Positions 11,995-25,029 are shown, counted from the stretch's first letter. The stretch is 64,000 nucleotides of DNA from Temnopleurus reevesii (GCA_036244855.1 BQKZ01000373.1:1-64000); one strand, 5' to 3'. The notes: generated by a model not told the origin, from the sequence alone. Translations and numbers: made by a program.

Positions 11995-14500
11995 AACGTT
12001 GTGATACTTACAAAGATGATTGATGAAGGGAATATAATAGCACACACACCGTGGCGAGATAACAAAAAATTATTCTCCTCTATTATATTGTGTGGGATCA
12101 GTGCTTTAGAAAGAGCGGGGGAATTGTTGCAATTTTCAAACGATTTCATAGGATAAGATCTCAGGGGATGAATTTCTTCAGCGCGCCTTTTTCATTGTTG
12201 TCTGCGTAACAAAACCGATCGTGCCAATAACTGCGCCATCTAATTAAGGTGTAATAAACGTGGATGTGTATTTGATTGCTTACACCTCTAAATTAATTTC
12301 TTTGAGAGTTCCCCAGGGTATGACATGCCCTTCCTTTCATGATCTCACATCAAAGGAAGGGGTCGTAGAAAAGGTAAAGGTATTTCAAAGCGTGAAACCT
12401 CGCGATGCTTTATGGCGGTCTTTTGAAAGCGAGAAAATGACGGATCGTTCTGAGGTCCCAACCCGGCATTTTCCTTCTATTAGTCCCACTCTATTCATCT
12501 AAAGCATGGGTTTTATTCGATAAGAAATTGGATCGACATTGCAACGTTTTGTCTTTTGTATGGTTATTGTCGCGTTTGTAAGGATTTGATTTGAGATTAT
12601 ATTTTAACTAGATTGATATAACCTTACCTATCAGGAAAATGCAAAGAATTTAAGAGCCAAAATACCACCTGGATGAGACTCAGATTCTGATCAAAATAAG
12701 TACTTCTGTGATTTATGTCACTATTAAGTTGAAATGTTGATTATGTGATAACCCTTGGTGTGTAATTTCGGCATACTTATCTCTCTAAATGCAAAGTCGA
12801 TTGCATTCTTTTGTACCTGTTATTCCATCAAAGCTTTCTCATTGGGATGATGCTGATTTTCTTGTAATTTTGTGTTTATCTCTTCAAATCTAGTAATTGC
12901 ATGGAGGGAAAAAATTAAGTACTGTGAATTTCTGATTAAGTAGAAGGTTTGATATCTTGTATTTTAAAGTTGATCGAGTATTCTTCTCTACATTGACGAG
13001 GCGGTTGAACATAAAAACATGCTAATTTAGAAAATTATCTTGCAGGTGTTTCCCCATGTGGGTTTAACTATCAAGATTCTATCTTCCAAATGAAATCGCA
13101 CACCTATCCTTCTTATTTTTACATTGTGACTTAATGATCTTGTTCAATTCTGATGATAAATTTCATTGCCCGTGGGAGGGTACTTTAAGATGACTTTATG
13201 ATGAGAATGCTTTTGTTGAAGGCGATATATTTACCTTGCGTGAAATAGTTCCACTTTATATCAAAATTGCAATCTGCTGTATTCCATATATCAATTCAAT
13301 GCAGAGATGACAACATGAAAGGGAATAGTTTAAAATGGAGGCTTTATCGAAAACCCTGACATAATGACCCATGAAAATCCATATTATAGTTATTACGCCA
13401 GGAATCCTTAACATCAGTTTCATTTTATAAATCTTGGGTTAATGCTCTCTCGTATTTATGCGAGATTTAAGATAATTTTCAAAATCTCTTTATTGAAAAT
13501 CTATTAAAGTTATCATCAATTTCCAAGGTCGGCACATCGCCATCTTTTCAACTTTGTTAATAATTTTTATAAACTCTAAGGTTAGCGGAAAAAAATGTTT
13601 GCACATATTCTGATTTTCGCCCGTATTGATTATTGCTGTTATTGCACCCACCCTCCTTTCAAGCGGTGCCCCAAACACATACTGCGACCAAGTCCCCGTC
13701 GTATAAAGGTTTGTGATTAATAATTGCGAATTTAAAAGAGCAAATTTGATTGGTTACTGGTTAGTATATGAAAAAAATGGGCATACAACGAAGGTCTTGA
13801 TCTGCCATTCTCCAAGTTAAGTGATCAATCGCGCAAACCTTCATGTTATGGTGCCTGGATTTACCACCTTGCTGAAGCCGGGGTAAGAACGGATTAGCCT
13901 CATTACCAAAGAAGAACGTTTGGGACAAACAACGGAGCGATCTTACTCTGAGAAATTAGAATACGGAAATTACGATAGCCCTCGACGTTTCATCTGATTT
14001 TGTAATGGGGTTGCGATTCTTCATCCAAGCCTGACGTCATCCATTTGATATTTCATCGTTTTATTTTCATTAAACGGTCGCTGTTTTTCATTTCAAAATT
14101 ATAATCATCAAGCATGCTTTTTATCCCCTTCCCTCTTCCGTTACTTGTATAATTCATCTATCATTATCAATATAAGCCGTATAACGTAACAGGAAGGGCG
14201 GGGATAATTTTTGATATCCATGAACAAGAAAAAAATTGGAATATATAGGGGCCTAAAAGTGAGCCGCAAGTACTTGTCTTGTCGTATAATTGAGATGATA
14301 ACCAGGTGTACAAGAGATGGATTGAGCTGGATGAAGATTTTCTACAAGTCTTCTTGTCAAAAGTAATAATAGATTTAAGAACAAGTTTTGCAACAATAGA
14401 GAAGATGGCAAAGAGTCAGTGCAACTTGCTCACTTTTAAAGGAAGATGGTTCATGTATAAACAGCTAGCATTCTTATCGATGTATCAATAGAATTGTAAT
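11995..14500. other. Intergenic, no gene seen; one CRE palindrome
   Basis: TGACGTCA is at 14032-14039. The part 11995-12500 is somewhat less AT-rich and carries GATAAG, TAATTAAGG and AGGTGTAA motifs. The remainder is featureless. Confidence 0.5.
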
Positions 14501-14517
14501 TTGCAGGAAATATTTTG

Positions 14518-14705
14518 GTGATGATGATGATAATGATTATCATAATAAATAGTAATATTGATAATGAAAATGATAATGGTAATAATGTCTGTGAAAAGGG
14601 GAATAAATGTTTATTTCAATTCGATTCAATAATAACAACAACAAGAATGATGATGATAATAACGACAATGATAATGATGATAATGTAATGATGATAAGAA
14701 TTATG
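14518..14705. repeat. Degenerate (GAT/AAT)n trinucleotide region
   Basis: Mixed TGATGA and AATAAT units on both sides of a short non-repetitive spacer (about 14588-14630). Confidence 0.8.
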
Positions 14706-14862
14706 GTCATTTGCATATATTCTACATGAATAAAAAAAAAAAAAAAGAACTATACCCTGTCAAAGAGTGCTCTTGCATTCTTAAGGCATATATTTATGGC
14801 ATCCAATTTCCATCACTTGGGTTGAGAGCAGTACTACATATATATCTTAATGACGAAAATTA

Positions 14863-14936
14863 AAGCCATGGCTGGGATTCGAACCCACGACCTTCCGAAT
14901 GGAAGGCATGAATCTTAACCACTAAGCCACTACAAT
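14863..14936 (-). mobile_element. tRNA-derived SINE head or tRNA pseudogene
   Basis: On the minus strand, an A-box TGGCTTAGTGG (14919-14929) and a B-box GGGTTCGAATCCC (14875-14887) are spaced as in a tRNA. The anticodon-arm segment CCTTCC...GGAAGG is also present. The 5' seven bases before the A-box do not pair with the segment after the T-arm, so an acceptor stem is not formed. I therefore do not call a functional tRNA. Confidence 0.55.
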
Positions 14937-15930
14937 GTTTGGTATACTGAATCAGTAGAGAAGACGGAATAAAACCCCAAACTGTACAATTTGAATGTAT
15001 TACAAAGGAAACCAAATGTAATTGTCATCAATTATCATGCACGTTGTAGATATTTTATAACCTTTTCAAGAGAAGGAGAAAAGGACAATTTGGATAAAAG
15101 AATTTGCAGGCAATCGGCTTGTAGAATTATTGGTCCTAGGGGACTTATTTAAAGCTTAGGAAAATCGGCTCATAATTATAAAAACTTGTAAAAGCGTCTA
15201 TTTATAAGTAGATTGTATTCATGTATATGGCTTTGTGAGTGTTACTCTATGATAGTGTTGTATTGAGTAAGCCATATAAGATCGGAACCTAGAATCCCTG
15301 AAGCTCCAAGTTGTCAACTGTCATAGAGATGTATACGTCATATGAATCCATTTCAAGTTTGTTTTCAACAAACTCTTTATCTGTATCCCGCCAACGCGCA
15401 GCATATCGTTTCAGAAAAGTTTATGGTCTTTTAACAATTCTGATAAATGTTTCGAGCGGTGTCATAGAAAATCTCCCTTTTCCAAATTTTAGAGTGTTTA
15501 TCGATACAAAGCAATTTCCTTTTTCTCAGCAACTCAAAATGAAAAAAAATGCCCATCCTCATAATTTGGATAAAGCTAATGTCTCCTACCATGCCTACCA
15601 ACCATTTCTCATTCGCACCCCTTTCATAAGCTCAAATGTGTTCATGGAGTCCTTCTGTAATACTTTGTTATAGTATGATCTCATAAAATTGAGTCTCATT
15701 TGACCTGAATTGTATTTTTGTATCATTCACAAAGACTTGCCTTAATTATAGGCAAACATACGTTCCAAAACCTATCAAAATAAAATACAACATTAAGCTG
15801 CAATGTTGTTAATAATCATTATTTGATTTAATGGGGCATTGAATTTAAAACAATCATATGTGTATTTAGTATATTGTATCAAATTTCCAATCGAATAGTG
15901 ATATATAATCCCTGATAAGATATTCAAATC

Positions 15931-15972
<42 letters not shown>

Positions 15973-16708
15973 NNNNNNNNNNNNNNNNNNNNNNNNNNNN
16001 NNNNNNNNNNNNNNNNNNNNNNNNNNNNNNNNNNNNNNNNNNNNNNNNNNNNNNNNNNNNNNNNNNNNNNNNNNNNNNNNNNNNNNNNNNNNNNNNNNNN
16101 NNNNNNNNNNNNNNNNNNNNNNNNNNNNNNNNNNNNNNNNNNNNNNNNNNNNNNNNNNNNNNNNNNNNNNNNNNNNNNNNNNNNNNNNNNNNNNNNNNNN
16201 NNNNNNNNNNNNNNNNNNNNNNNNNNNNNNNNNNNNNNNNNNNNNNNNNNNNNNNNNNNNNNNNNNNNNNNNNNNNNNNNNNNNNNNNNNNNNNNNNNNN
16301 NNNNNNNNNNNNNNNNNNNNNNNNNNNNNNNNNNNNNNNNNNNNNNNNNNNNNNNNNNNNNNNNNNNNNNNNNNNNNNNNNNNNNNNNNNNNNNNNNNNN
16401 NNNNNNNNNNNNNNNNNNNNNNNNNNNNNNNNNNNNNNNNNNNNNNNNNNNNNNNNNNNNNNNNNNNNNNNNNNNNNNNNNNNNNNNNNNNNNNNNNNNN
16501 NNNNNNNNNNNNNNNNNNNNNNNNNNNNNNNNNNNNNNNNNNNNNNNNNNNNNNNNNNNNNNNNNNNNNNNNNNNNNNNNNNNNNNNNNNNNNNNNNNNN
16601 NNNNNNNNNNNNNNNNNNNNNNNNNNNNNNNNNNNNNNNNNNNNNNNNNNNNNNNNNNNNNNNNNNNNNNNNNNNNNNNNNNNNNNNNNNNNNNNNNNNN
16701 NNNNNNNN
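15973..16708. other. Assembly gap, 736 N
   Basis: The gap is entered from A36 (15937-15972) and left through C9 (16709-16717). Homopolymers on both edges suggest that local sequencing failure caused the break. The true length is unknown. Confidence 0.99.
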
Positions 16709-16717
16709 CCCCCCCCC

Positions 16718-17740
16718 GACTATGCGAAACAGCGAAATTATTACCTTCTAATTGTTTTAGATGTATATCGCGTTGTTATTTGCTCGTAAACTCTGGTAAC
16801 TTTGGAGATCTACACCAGCATGAAAACCCATGATGACAATATTTACTTCGAATTGAACAAACAAAAAAATGACAATGATAAATTAAACATTGCAATAATT
16901 AATAACACAACCGATGTTGACTGTTATTATGATTATTAATTGTTTTAAATCAAACATTGTGACAATGCATTTATTTACTTTGAAGTTGTGTCCATCAGGA
17001 TTTTAATGAACCAACAACCACGCGTTTTGCGGGCTTGTTGTTAGGGTTACGGGTCATGGAAAATCAATTTTGTAAGGTATTCTGATTGTATTAGTCATTT
17101 CTTTCTTGGTGTTATACGAAAAAGTTGCTACAGAGATTTGCTACAACCAAGACAACGCTGATGTTTTATATTCATATTAAATAGGATTTCGGGTAATTTT
17201 CTGACAATTGCGATATTAAAAAGATGAAATGAATTTGCATCCGTCAATTGGGTCCCGAGTTACATATTGTAAATAAATGTCCTATTATCATGATTATGTT
17301 AGATAGACTTTAGGCAAATGGAATCAATTCTGTTTAGGATAAATCACTGACTCCAACATCTCCGAGCTACATCTCCTTCGACCTGTCAATCATGGCACTT
17401 TCTCCAAAATATACCCAAACTGCACTGTTTTCTGGACAGCAGGCGCAAATTATAGAACAGCGGGATGCGAAAGTTGGCAACATTTGGTACAAGCACTCTT
17501 CAAGTCCTTTGCCAAAAACTCAACCAGGATTTTTCCCCTTTTCCGCAACTTGTGGTCATCTGCACAGCCATTCCGATTAAATATAGGTTTAGTATATTTT
17601 AGCCCTATTCAGTCATATCAAACGGTTTTCTTCATATAGAGCTCTTGACCTGTATAGAGCGATCGAGAGTGAATCATACAATTTCTATGCATATGAGAAG
17701 TTTGGTTATCATAACGTAATCATCTGACATAATGTCTATT
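16718..17740. other. Intergenic, nothing recognised
   Basis: Follows the assembly gap. No repeat or domain-bearing frame was found. Confidence 0.55.
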
Positions 17741-17770
17741 GCAGGAACCGCGGAAAGTTGGTAAAAGTGT

Positions 17771-18027
17771 GGGGGTGCTACGGTGGGAGGGGAGGGGGGG
17801 GGGGGCTGTGTATTATTATTTGCACATGTACATTGGCTTGCACTTATTAACTAAAAATGAGGGAGCCCCCCCCCCCCCCCCCTTTACAATAAAAATACCA
17901 ATTTCTCATAGCCATGATAGGAGAGGACTATTATGTCATGCTCTTTATCCAGTGGTTCTCGGCGTAATTCTGTTAGTAGGCCTACATTTCGTTTGCATGG
18001 GATATGGAATGGTTGTGGGGGGGGGGC
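17771..18027. repeat. G-run / C-run cluster
   Basis: G-rich 17783-17805 with four or more G runs (quadruplex-capable), C17 at 17866-17882 and a further G9-10 near 18018-18027. The C17 is a G-run on the other strand. Confidence 0.85.
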
Positions 18028-19317
18028 GCCACCCAAAATCTTTTGGTGGGGTAATTATTTAGCCCCCTCCCCAATTTTGATCATCTCCCAAAGCCTATGC
18101 TCTTGCCATTCTACCAAAAATAGAAACAGAGAAATGTGAAATCGGTGCATATCTCGATTCGGGTTAGGGATTTATTTCAGTTGGAACCCATAAACATATT
18201 AAGGAAGTTTACTTGTTGGTGTCATCTATTTCATTTTTGGAGGAAATGTTTAATGACCACGAAAAGACATAAGAATTTCATATTGTCACACGTAGATACC
18301 CGAATGCCCGAATGATTGTATGAGGGATTTGATATAAAACTTTCATCATTCATCAAAACTGAAAAGAATTGACGTCATCTATGATCTCACGGAATACGAC
18401 TTTACATCTAAAATCATATTTTCACTTTCAATATAATCAGATAACATGTTTGCCAGGAAAGTGCTCTGTTGTCTAACTTGAAAATAGCAACAACAGTCTT
18501 TCATGTCGTCTTTTGTCAGAAATTATAAAAAAATCTTTGGGAATAACTGTATGTTTTCAAAATAAATGTATTTCTACACTTTTGGCCACGTGCTCAGACA
18601 TGTCAGAAAGCGGTCCATTTGATGCATTGTATCTTAAGTACAGCTCACTCAGATACAAGCACCGATCTCCTGTACAGACAGACGATACAACTCAAAGTTC
18701 AATATTGATACATCATGGGTAATTTTGAAGCCAAATTATATCTACTACAGTAGCCCTGCCTCGACGGGGTCTCCCTCAATTACGCAGAACACCCGGGCAG
18801 TACCGGCCGAGGCACCGGCTGAGGTAGCGGGTGAGATACCGGCTGAGGACCGTAGGCCAGTCTTCTATACCATGGTTCACCTCTTCCGTTCAACTACATC
18901 ACGGTAGGGTATCGGCTGATCAATTGATTGTCATGCCAAAATATCGAGATGATCGCTCAGAAATGGGCTTTTCCCAAATATACGAAGTAATGACATTGCG
19001 AAAACAACAAAAAGAGCAACAACGTCAAGTTTGTGTCCTCATCACAAACACAGGAGCAGATCTAGGACCAGGAGGGCCGACCACGTAAAAATTCGTACAA
19101 AAATTTTAACCTATACGAGAGAGCCCCTTTCCCATCCTACAACTAAAGATTTGTTCCTGTAAAAAAATTAAACAACGAGACACATACAGACCTTTAACGA
19201 AATTTCACAAAATCAAGCAAAGCTATCATGGTAGCACATTATACAAACCATCTGAACCCAGGATAGAATTTCCTCTCATGTTATACAGGTAGCAGCAGGA
19301 TGTCTGTAAACCTCCCC

Positions 19318-19318
<1 letters not shown>
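18028..19318. other. Mostly unremarkable; CRE palindrome and GC-rich minisatellite
   Basis: TGACGTCA is at 18370-18377. The 12-bp minisatellite at 18801-18848 is embedded in a GC-richer patch at 18755-18910. Confidence 0.5.
18801..18848. repeat. 12-bp GC-rich minisatellite, four units
   Basis: Units of the type TACCGGCTGAGG are at 18801, 18813, 18825 and 18837. Because the unit is a multiple of three, a frame through it reads as a PAE-type peptide repeat, but no gene is supported around it. It is the most GC-rich spot of the neighbourhood. Confidence 0.8.

Positions 19319-19358
<40 letters not shown>
19319..19358. repeat. C40 homopolymer
   Basis: Forty consecutive C. The glycine-rich minus-strand frame across it (19281-19628) is an artefact. 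Confidence 0.95.
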
Positions 19359-19359
<1 letters not shown>

Positions 19360-20013
19360 ATAATATTGTTCCTTTCCATCATTACCACACTGCTACTGTT
19401 GCAGATTAGCCAACAAACGGCCATGGGGGATAAAACGTTGAAAGGAAAAGATGAAGAAATGAAATAAATCTGTGATATGATCTTCATGACCCGCGTTTGT
19501 ACTTCCTCTTGACAAGAGCTCATAAATTGCACAAATATAGATTCATAAATTTCCCTTCCGATCATATGATATTCCTTTGAATTTACTCCATCGCTCATTT
19601 TTCTTTTATGAGCGCAGTTTTTTTTCAAGCATGAAGAATACTGGTTGTTTTGTTCAATGTGTTGTGAGAATGATCGAGCAAGCTTCCTAAATTCAAGGAT
19701 AAATGGTTTGATCTCATTTTAGATGAAATATAATGAGGCTTTTCATTTGGTTGGGTAAATAAAAAGGATATTCAATAAAGGGCATAGCTACGTCTTTCAT
19801 CATACATAGGGGAACGCTTGTGAAGGCAAATTTACAGAACTACATAATTGTCCCTGCCTATATTAATTACCACATGTAATAAAAGAATGAAAAATAACTT
19901 AATCAGCAATGAATTCATAATGCGAGTATGCTTTCCAATTGCCTTATATTTTGAAGATGCAAATTGTTGTATGCTTCTTGGTTTCATGGTTCTGAGTTTC
20001 GGTATTCAACTAG

Positions 20014-20144
20014 AAGATTGCGGTTCGAAACCCATCAAGAAGTTCATCATTGACTGTGGCTTGGTTGGAGGTGACCTCACCTTACATGACGACTTAGAAG
20101 ATCGTATTTCGACGTATGTAGAGCGTATCCATGATGTATTAAAC
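20014..20144 (+). CDS. Candidate isolated coding exon, product not recognised
   Basis: An open frame ends precisely at the perfect donor GTAAGT (20145-20150) and could start after the TAG at 20011-20013 or further upstream, since the frame is open from 19848. The residues look protein-like: two cysteines (DCG repeated 13 residues apart) and an acidic amphipathic stretch with HDDLEDR. A hydrophobic run (MLLGFMVLSFG) lies just upstream in the same frame and could be a signal peptide if an ATG near 19971 is the start. No neighbouring exon was identified downstream. The family is unknown. The GGTTCGAAACCC inside it resembles a tRNA B-box but no A-box partner is visible. Confidence 0.22.
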
Positions 20145-20496
20145 GTAAGTCAAGGTATTTGCCCAATTCCTCATTAAGTCGGATACACCCTGGCTATATC
20201 GTCTTAGGGTGAGAGACAGCAACATAACGTTTTGGTAACTTATTAAGATGCACTCCTCTAAAATTATAAAACTACATTCCAAATAAATACAATCGGAAGT
20301 ATCTTCAAAAAGCTTGAAGATGTGGAAAAGGAACCTCTGGTACGTATCTCCAAACTTCGAAACAATGGGAAAATAGGAAGAACCTGAATGTATTATCGTG
20401 TGAAATATGCATTTTGATTGTTTGTTGATATCATATTTTATTGAATTTGTGACATATGGAAGTGAAAGACATGGGCAGACCCAGTGTCTTTTAAAT

Positions 20497-20497
20497 N
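20497..20497. other. Single ambiguous base
   Basis: An isolated N in otherwise ordinary sequence. Confidence 0.99.
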
Positions 20498-20940
20498 GGT
20501 GAGATGGGATAAAACTCTAGCATAAAAAGAAAGGGGGATTTTTTTCGTGTTCTGTTAATTCATATCACTCTTTGTTACTATGGGGTGGGGTGGGGTAGCA
20601 TGAACGCCCTCTGCTGTAAAGTGGACACTAATAGTGTACCACTTCAAAGAAAATATAAACAACATAAATTTAAAAAAAAAGAAAAAAAAGATGAGATTTG
20701 TTATACAACACAGGAGGTCTATCAAATAAGCAAAGTCACATAGGTAAAGGTGTAACATAAAGGTATTCTTTTATGTTTATAGACAATAACACCTCCCATG
20801 GCCAGTTTCCTTTCGTTTAACCATGTCGATACAAACCAAACCTAGCGATAAATCATTTTTCATAAAAACTAGGGGGTTAAACTGAACCCACCAAGACAAA
20901 TCGAAATATTTCTTTCGTTAGCACCCCATAGCAATAGATT

Positions 20941-21078
20941 GATTGGAATTTGGAATTTGGAATTTATTCATTTGAACGTCATTGACATGTACAGCCAACA
21001 TTTTGTTCTGATTGGAATTTGGAATTTGGAATTTATTCATTTGAACGTCATTGACATGTAGAGCCAACATTTTGTTCT
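20941..21078. repeat. Recent tandem duplication, 2 x 69 bp
   Basis: Units 20941-21009 and 21010-21078 are nearly identical (I see only ACAGCC versus AGAGCC). Each unit opens with a small internal repeat, GGAATTT three times. Near identity implies a very recent duplication or an assembly artefact. Confidence 0.9.
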
Positions 21079-21540
21079 GATTTCATTTTTTTACATTTTC
21101 AGTACATTTTTTTTCATACGCATTGTGTTATATCAAACAAATTATACAAAACGATGTCGAGAAGAGTTTACTCTTAATGAACGATTAAGGGGAATCTCAT
21201 CCACATACAAGATTGACGTTAGTGAATGGAGGGGGTAACAAAAGGCTAAAGCTGGGAAATTTAATGAAAACTTGTTTAATTCATTCAAGGGTTACGAATT
21301 TGGAAAATAACTGGAAATTTGTAAATCAATATCACAGAAAGTTTTATATTCATAACTTTGCCACCACATTTCGTTTTGTGAAATATAAAAACCTTATGAA
21401 TCCGGAAGCATTTGGTAACGATTGAAAACATTGAAATTGGGATATCGCTCAAATTTGAACAAAAAATAATGCTGTTTTTTTTAAAGACATCAAAACTAGA
21501 TAGTACCAAAGTTGACAACTTAATAAGCGGTACGATAACA

Positions 21541-21720
21541 AGGATCTGGAACTCTCAAAACCTCTAATTTATGTGTTTTTATATGATTCATTTTGTTTTC
21601 TGTGCTATGTATCATGGCTTATTTTGTATTTGTACTTTGCGTTTTGGCAGGGCTCTCTTGTAATGCAGGCCATGTGGCTCGAACAAGACTTTAAAGAAAA
21701 CTAGAATGAATAATAAACAT
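21541..21720 (+). mobile_element. Probable LINE 3' tail
   Basis: GGCAGGGCTCTCTTGTAATG followed by AATGAATAATAAACATCTT is the kind of 3' UTR that ends many non-LTR retrotransposons in marine deuterostomes. No reverse-transcriptase frame is left and no target-site duplication was located. Confidence 0.35.
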
Positions 21721-21759
21721 CTTCTTTTTAACAGATTATTCAATTTGCACAAACTGTAA

Positions 21760-23479
21760 CTGTTTTATCATATATTTCTCTTTCTTCTTCGTTTTTCTTG
21801 ATTCACTAGAAGACTACTAATGTCTATGTGGCTTCACTCTCATTGACAAGATGAGCCTTCCAGGGTGTAACCTCTGTGGTTTAAACTCTCTTTGTCATGG
21901 TCAAGTTCAGACAGGTCAAAGACAAGTTTTCTCATTAAAATAATTGCTTTTATTAGTTCCGGAATATGACGCGTCCTTTTCTAGAACTCTCTGATCACTA
22001 GGGAATTCGTGTTTATGGTTAAATAGAGGAGGAGTGAAAGTGAAATGTTTTGAATAGACCTAATTTCCAATTAATATACAAAATATGTATTTGAACAATC
22101 ATGAAATACCTATTTATATTTTGTTTTATGACAGATAAGCTTTTTCACAAAATGTGTTTAATACATAGAGATTTTTTTTATTATTATCATTCACGATTTT
22201 TCTATGTAAAATGTACAATAAATTTATTCTATTTTCTTGTTGAAAATTGGTTGTTACTTGCCATGAAAATATGTTTGACAATGAACATTGTCCTTTTTAT
22301 TCTAATGCTTTGGGAAAACAAACTGCGTATAAGATTAAAATTTTAAACTTTTCACCGAGGTATATGACGATCTTTTTACGTAAGGTCTGGTAAGTATTAG
22401 TTTATCATTTTTCAAGATTATAAAGCACAACATTGTTTTAAAAAAATATGTCAATATGTATTCTATCGACATTAGCATAAAAATGGAATATGTAATTATT
22501 TATAATATCAAGCATGACACATGAAACTTCACTTTTGGCAACGGGTAGTAACCATTTTCAGGGGAGAAGCTAGTCCTCCTTCTGAATTGTAGTTTTGCTT
22601 TAAAAGAAGTGTGAGAATAAACACTAATTTTGAAGAACAAAAGTTTTGTAATTATTAGTTTACACTATCTGTTATATACAGGTGAATGCAAATAATATAA
22701 TATACTGAACACTGAAACCTCAGAAACTAAAAAAAAACAATTCCATCGTCAACAGTACCGCCTTTTTATTAGTTCAATTGGCTAACACTTAATTTCTACG
22801 GTTGTGTCGCATTCACATGTAAACTCTTCAAGACTTTCCACATAATGTGAGCGATTAAAGAAAAATAGGAATGAAGTCAATGACATCGATTCTCTCGGCG
22901 AGTTCTTAGGGATGTTAATTCTTGTGGTCAACCCCGGACAACACACCCCATGTTCACTTCAGGCTTCCTAAATACGACAAAATAAAGACTTTCACTCAGC
23001 TTTTTCCGGACGGGATTTTGCTCAGTCAGTGACACGTAAAATTTTGTTCCGACTTTTGAAGAAAAGAGAACAATAATCTAATTTTTTGTTCTTTTTTTCG
23101 TGAGATGTGGTCGTATAATTTGAATTTTTAGACAAACTTTCTTTTGATTGCTTGTCTGTTAAAGCCTGATTACGTAAATGTTTATTCCTCATAAGCTTTC
23201 ACATTCTTTTATTCAGTAATTTCTTAGAGAAATTAAAAATTGTTTCCTCTCCTCCTTTTGGTATTTACCAAACTTTACCTGAATAACGATTTACACTATT
23301 TATTCCCACATTAATTAAGATTGTAATCAAATTTTGGCTTATCATTCTTTTCTTCAAAGTTAACCAATGTCTACTTTTTGTTTGTTTTTAGGACTGTAAG
23401 GACTGTTGTTAGATAGCTAAGCTATGATAGTATCTAACAAGCAAAAGTTAGCATTTAACACACGTTTATGTCAGCTCAC

Positions 23480-23480
<1 letters not shown>
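21760..23480. other. Intergenic, nothing recognised
   Basis: AT-rich, with only short frames. No splice-flanked frame, inverted repeat or tandem repeat seen. Confidence 0.5.
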
Positions 23481-23483
<3 letters not shown>

Positions 23484-23517
<34 letters not shown>

Positions 23518-23533
23518 ACACAAACACACACAA
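23484..23533. repeat. (AC)n microsatellite
   Basis: A pure (AC)n run of about 29 bp followed by interrupted CA units. Confidence 0.95.
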
Positions 23534-23999
23534 AGTCACCCACAATTTACCGAACAAGTTAATAGAAAACACGTATCAATCGCTTAAAGTTACATAACTT
23601 TTTTTACCAAGTGTTAAAACATGGCCATCGGATTCTAGTAGTCAAATTATGCTTTTGAATAAAAGTATACTATCAAAGAGGTATTTTATTTTTACATTGT
23701 TGAGATTTGGTTATTGAGTTTTCAATAAAGCTGAGGGAAAAGTATCTCGAATTTCCGTACGGTTTGACTTTTTATCATAATAATGAAGATAAATAAATGA
23801 TAAAACACAAAGAAATATAAAACTGTTTGACCTTATGTGTTTGATGTCATTCAGATTTATTAAACTTTGTGTCTGATTAACATTTCCTTCTGTAAAATTT
23901 ATGTTTTTTGCTTAACTTTTGCTCCAACCGTGCTATAATGATGACAAATATTAGTTGACAGCTTTACAGACAAAAAACATTTACATTTTTCTTGTTTTC

Positions 24000-24320
24000 T
24001 TTTTAAGAAGAGGACGTTTGGGTGGGTGGCAGATCAGCTAAGATGGGGGAAGTGAGAAAGCTTTGGGGTAGACCATATCTCATATATCCTCATATTGATC
24101 CAAAATGGAATCGAAACGCGTGATGGGTTGTTATACTTCCGAGAGAGGAAGCATGACTGAGGCGCCCTATAGTGCCGATCGCTTGTTATCCCTCCCTAGT
24201 CGATACTAAACGCCATGACTCGCTAGGACTTCTGGGAGTTAATCGGTCACGTGATGGTTCCGCCATCATCAAAGTCACATGTCAATCTTGCTCTTTGACG
24301 ATTGTTCTTTGGGGAGATTA
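24000..24320. promoter_or_regulatory. GC-richer island with E-box, TCF-like and Sox-like sites (candidate cis-regulatory DNA)
   Basis: Base composition rises above the AT-rich flanks. The block carries the palindrome TCACGTGA (24247-24254), then CACATG, CTTTGA (24293-24298) and ATTGTT (24301-24306). Motif matches this short occur by chance; only the clustering in a compositionally distinct, ORF-free block makes it worth listing. Confidence 0.2.
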
Positions 24321-24970
24321 TTTTTCTGAATAATCAAAATTTTGTTTCATTATTTATCTACATTCTACAGTCTATTATCAAATTGTGATACACCTCCTTC
24401 ACTCCCTCCCTCGTTTCCTCCTCATTTCCCCATTGTATATCCTCTTTAAAAAGGTGCACTCCACGAACCAGACTTGTGCATAAAAGCAGGACTTAGTCAT
24501 CCTTTGTGTGGATGAATGTAGCCTACATATTTCATAGGAAATTTGAAGTTTGTCAAAGGAAGGTAAAGATATGATTGCATTATATGAATGTAATGAACGT
24601 GAATATTTCTTTCAGCGTCATTTGCCTTTGAAGAAATCTAGAACTTGCCTGGTGTAATAAACGTAAAAGCAAGGTTTGGGTAGAACTACGTCCTCGATCA
24701 TTTTCACGACTTATTGCTCGTCACAGCGCACACGTCTTCATTCACTGCTCGTGTCTCTTCACCGGAAGACGGGTAAACTAAATCTACCCGGAATGTCGTG
24801 CTCATTGTCTTTCTTCTCGGACTCTGCTGAGTCCTTATTCAGGACAGTTCTTGAATATATTCCTGTAAACTATCGCAAACTTTACTCGAAGCATTGGCCT
24901 TTAGTATACAAATACGCATTTCAGAATAACTCTTGAATTGCTATTGTTTGACATCGTGTTGTAACTTTTT

Positions 24971-25021
24971 AGTAAGAAATGCATCCATTTTGTGCTGCAC
25001 TCATCCCAGGTGAAGTAAACG
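24971..25021 (+). mobile_element. 51-bp relic of the SINE body
   Basis: The stretch around TGTGCTGCACTCATCCCAGG aligns colinearly with 40520-40570 of the full SINE, with roughly one difference in five bases. The tRNA head and the tail are absent. Confidence 0.5.
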
Positions 25022-25029
25022 TCACTTTC

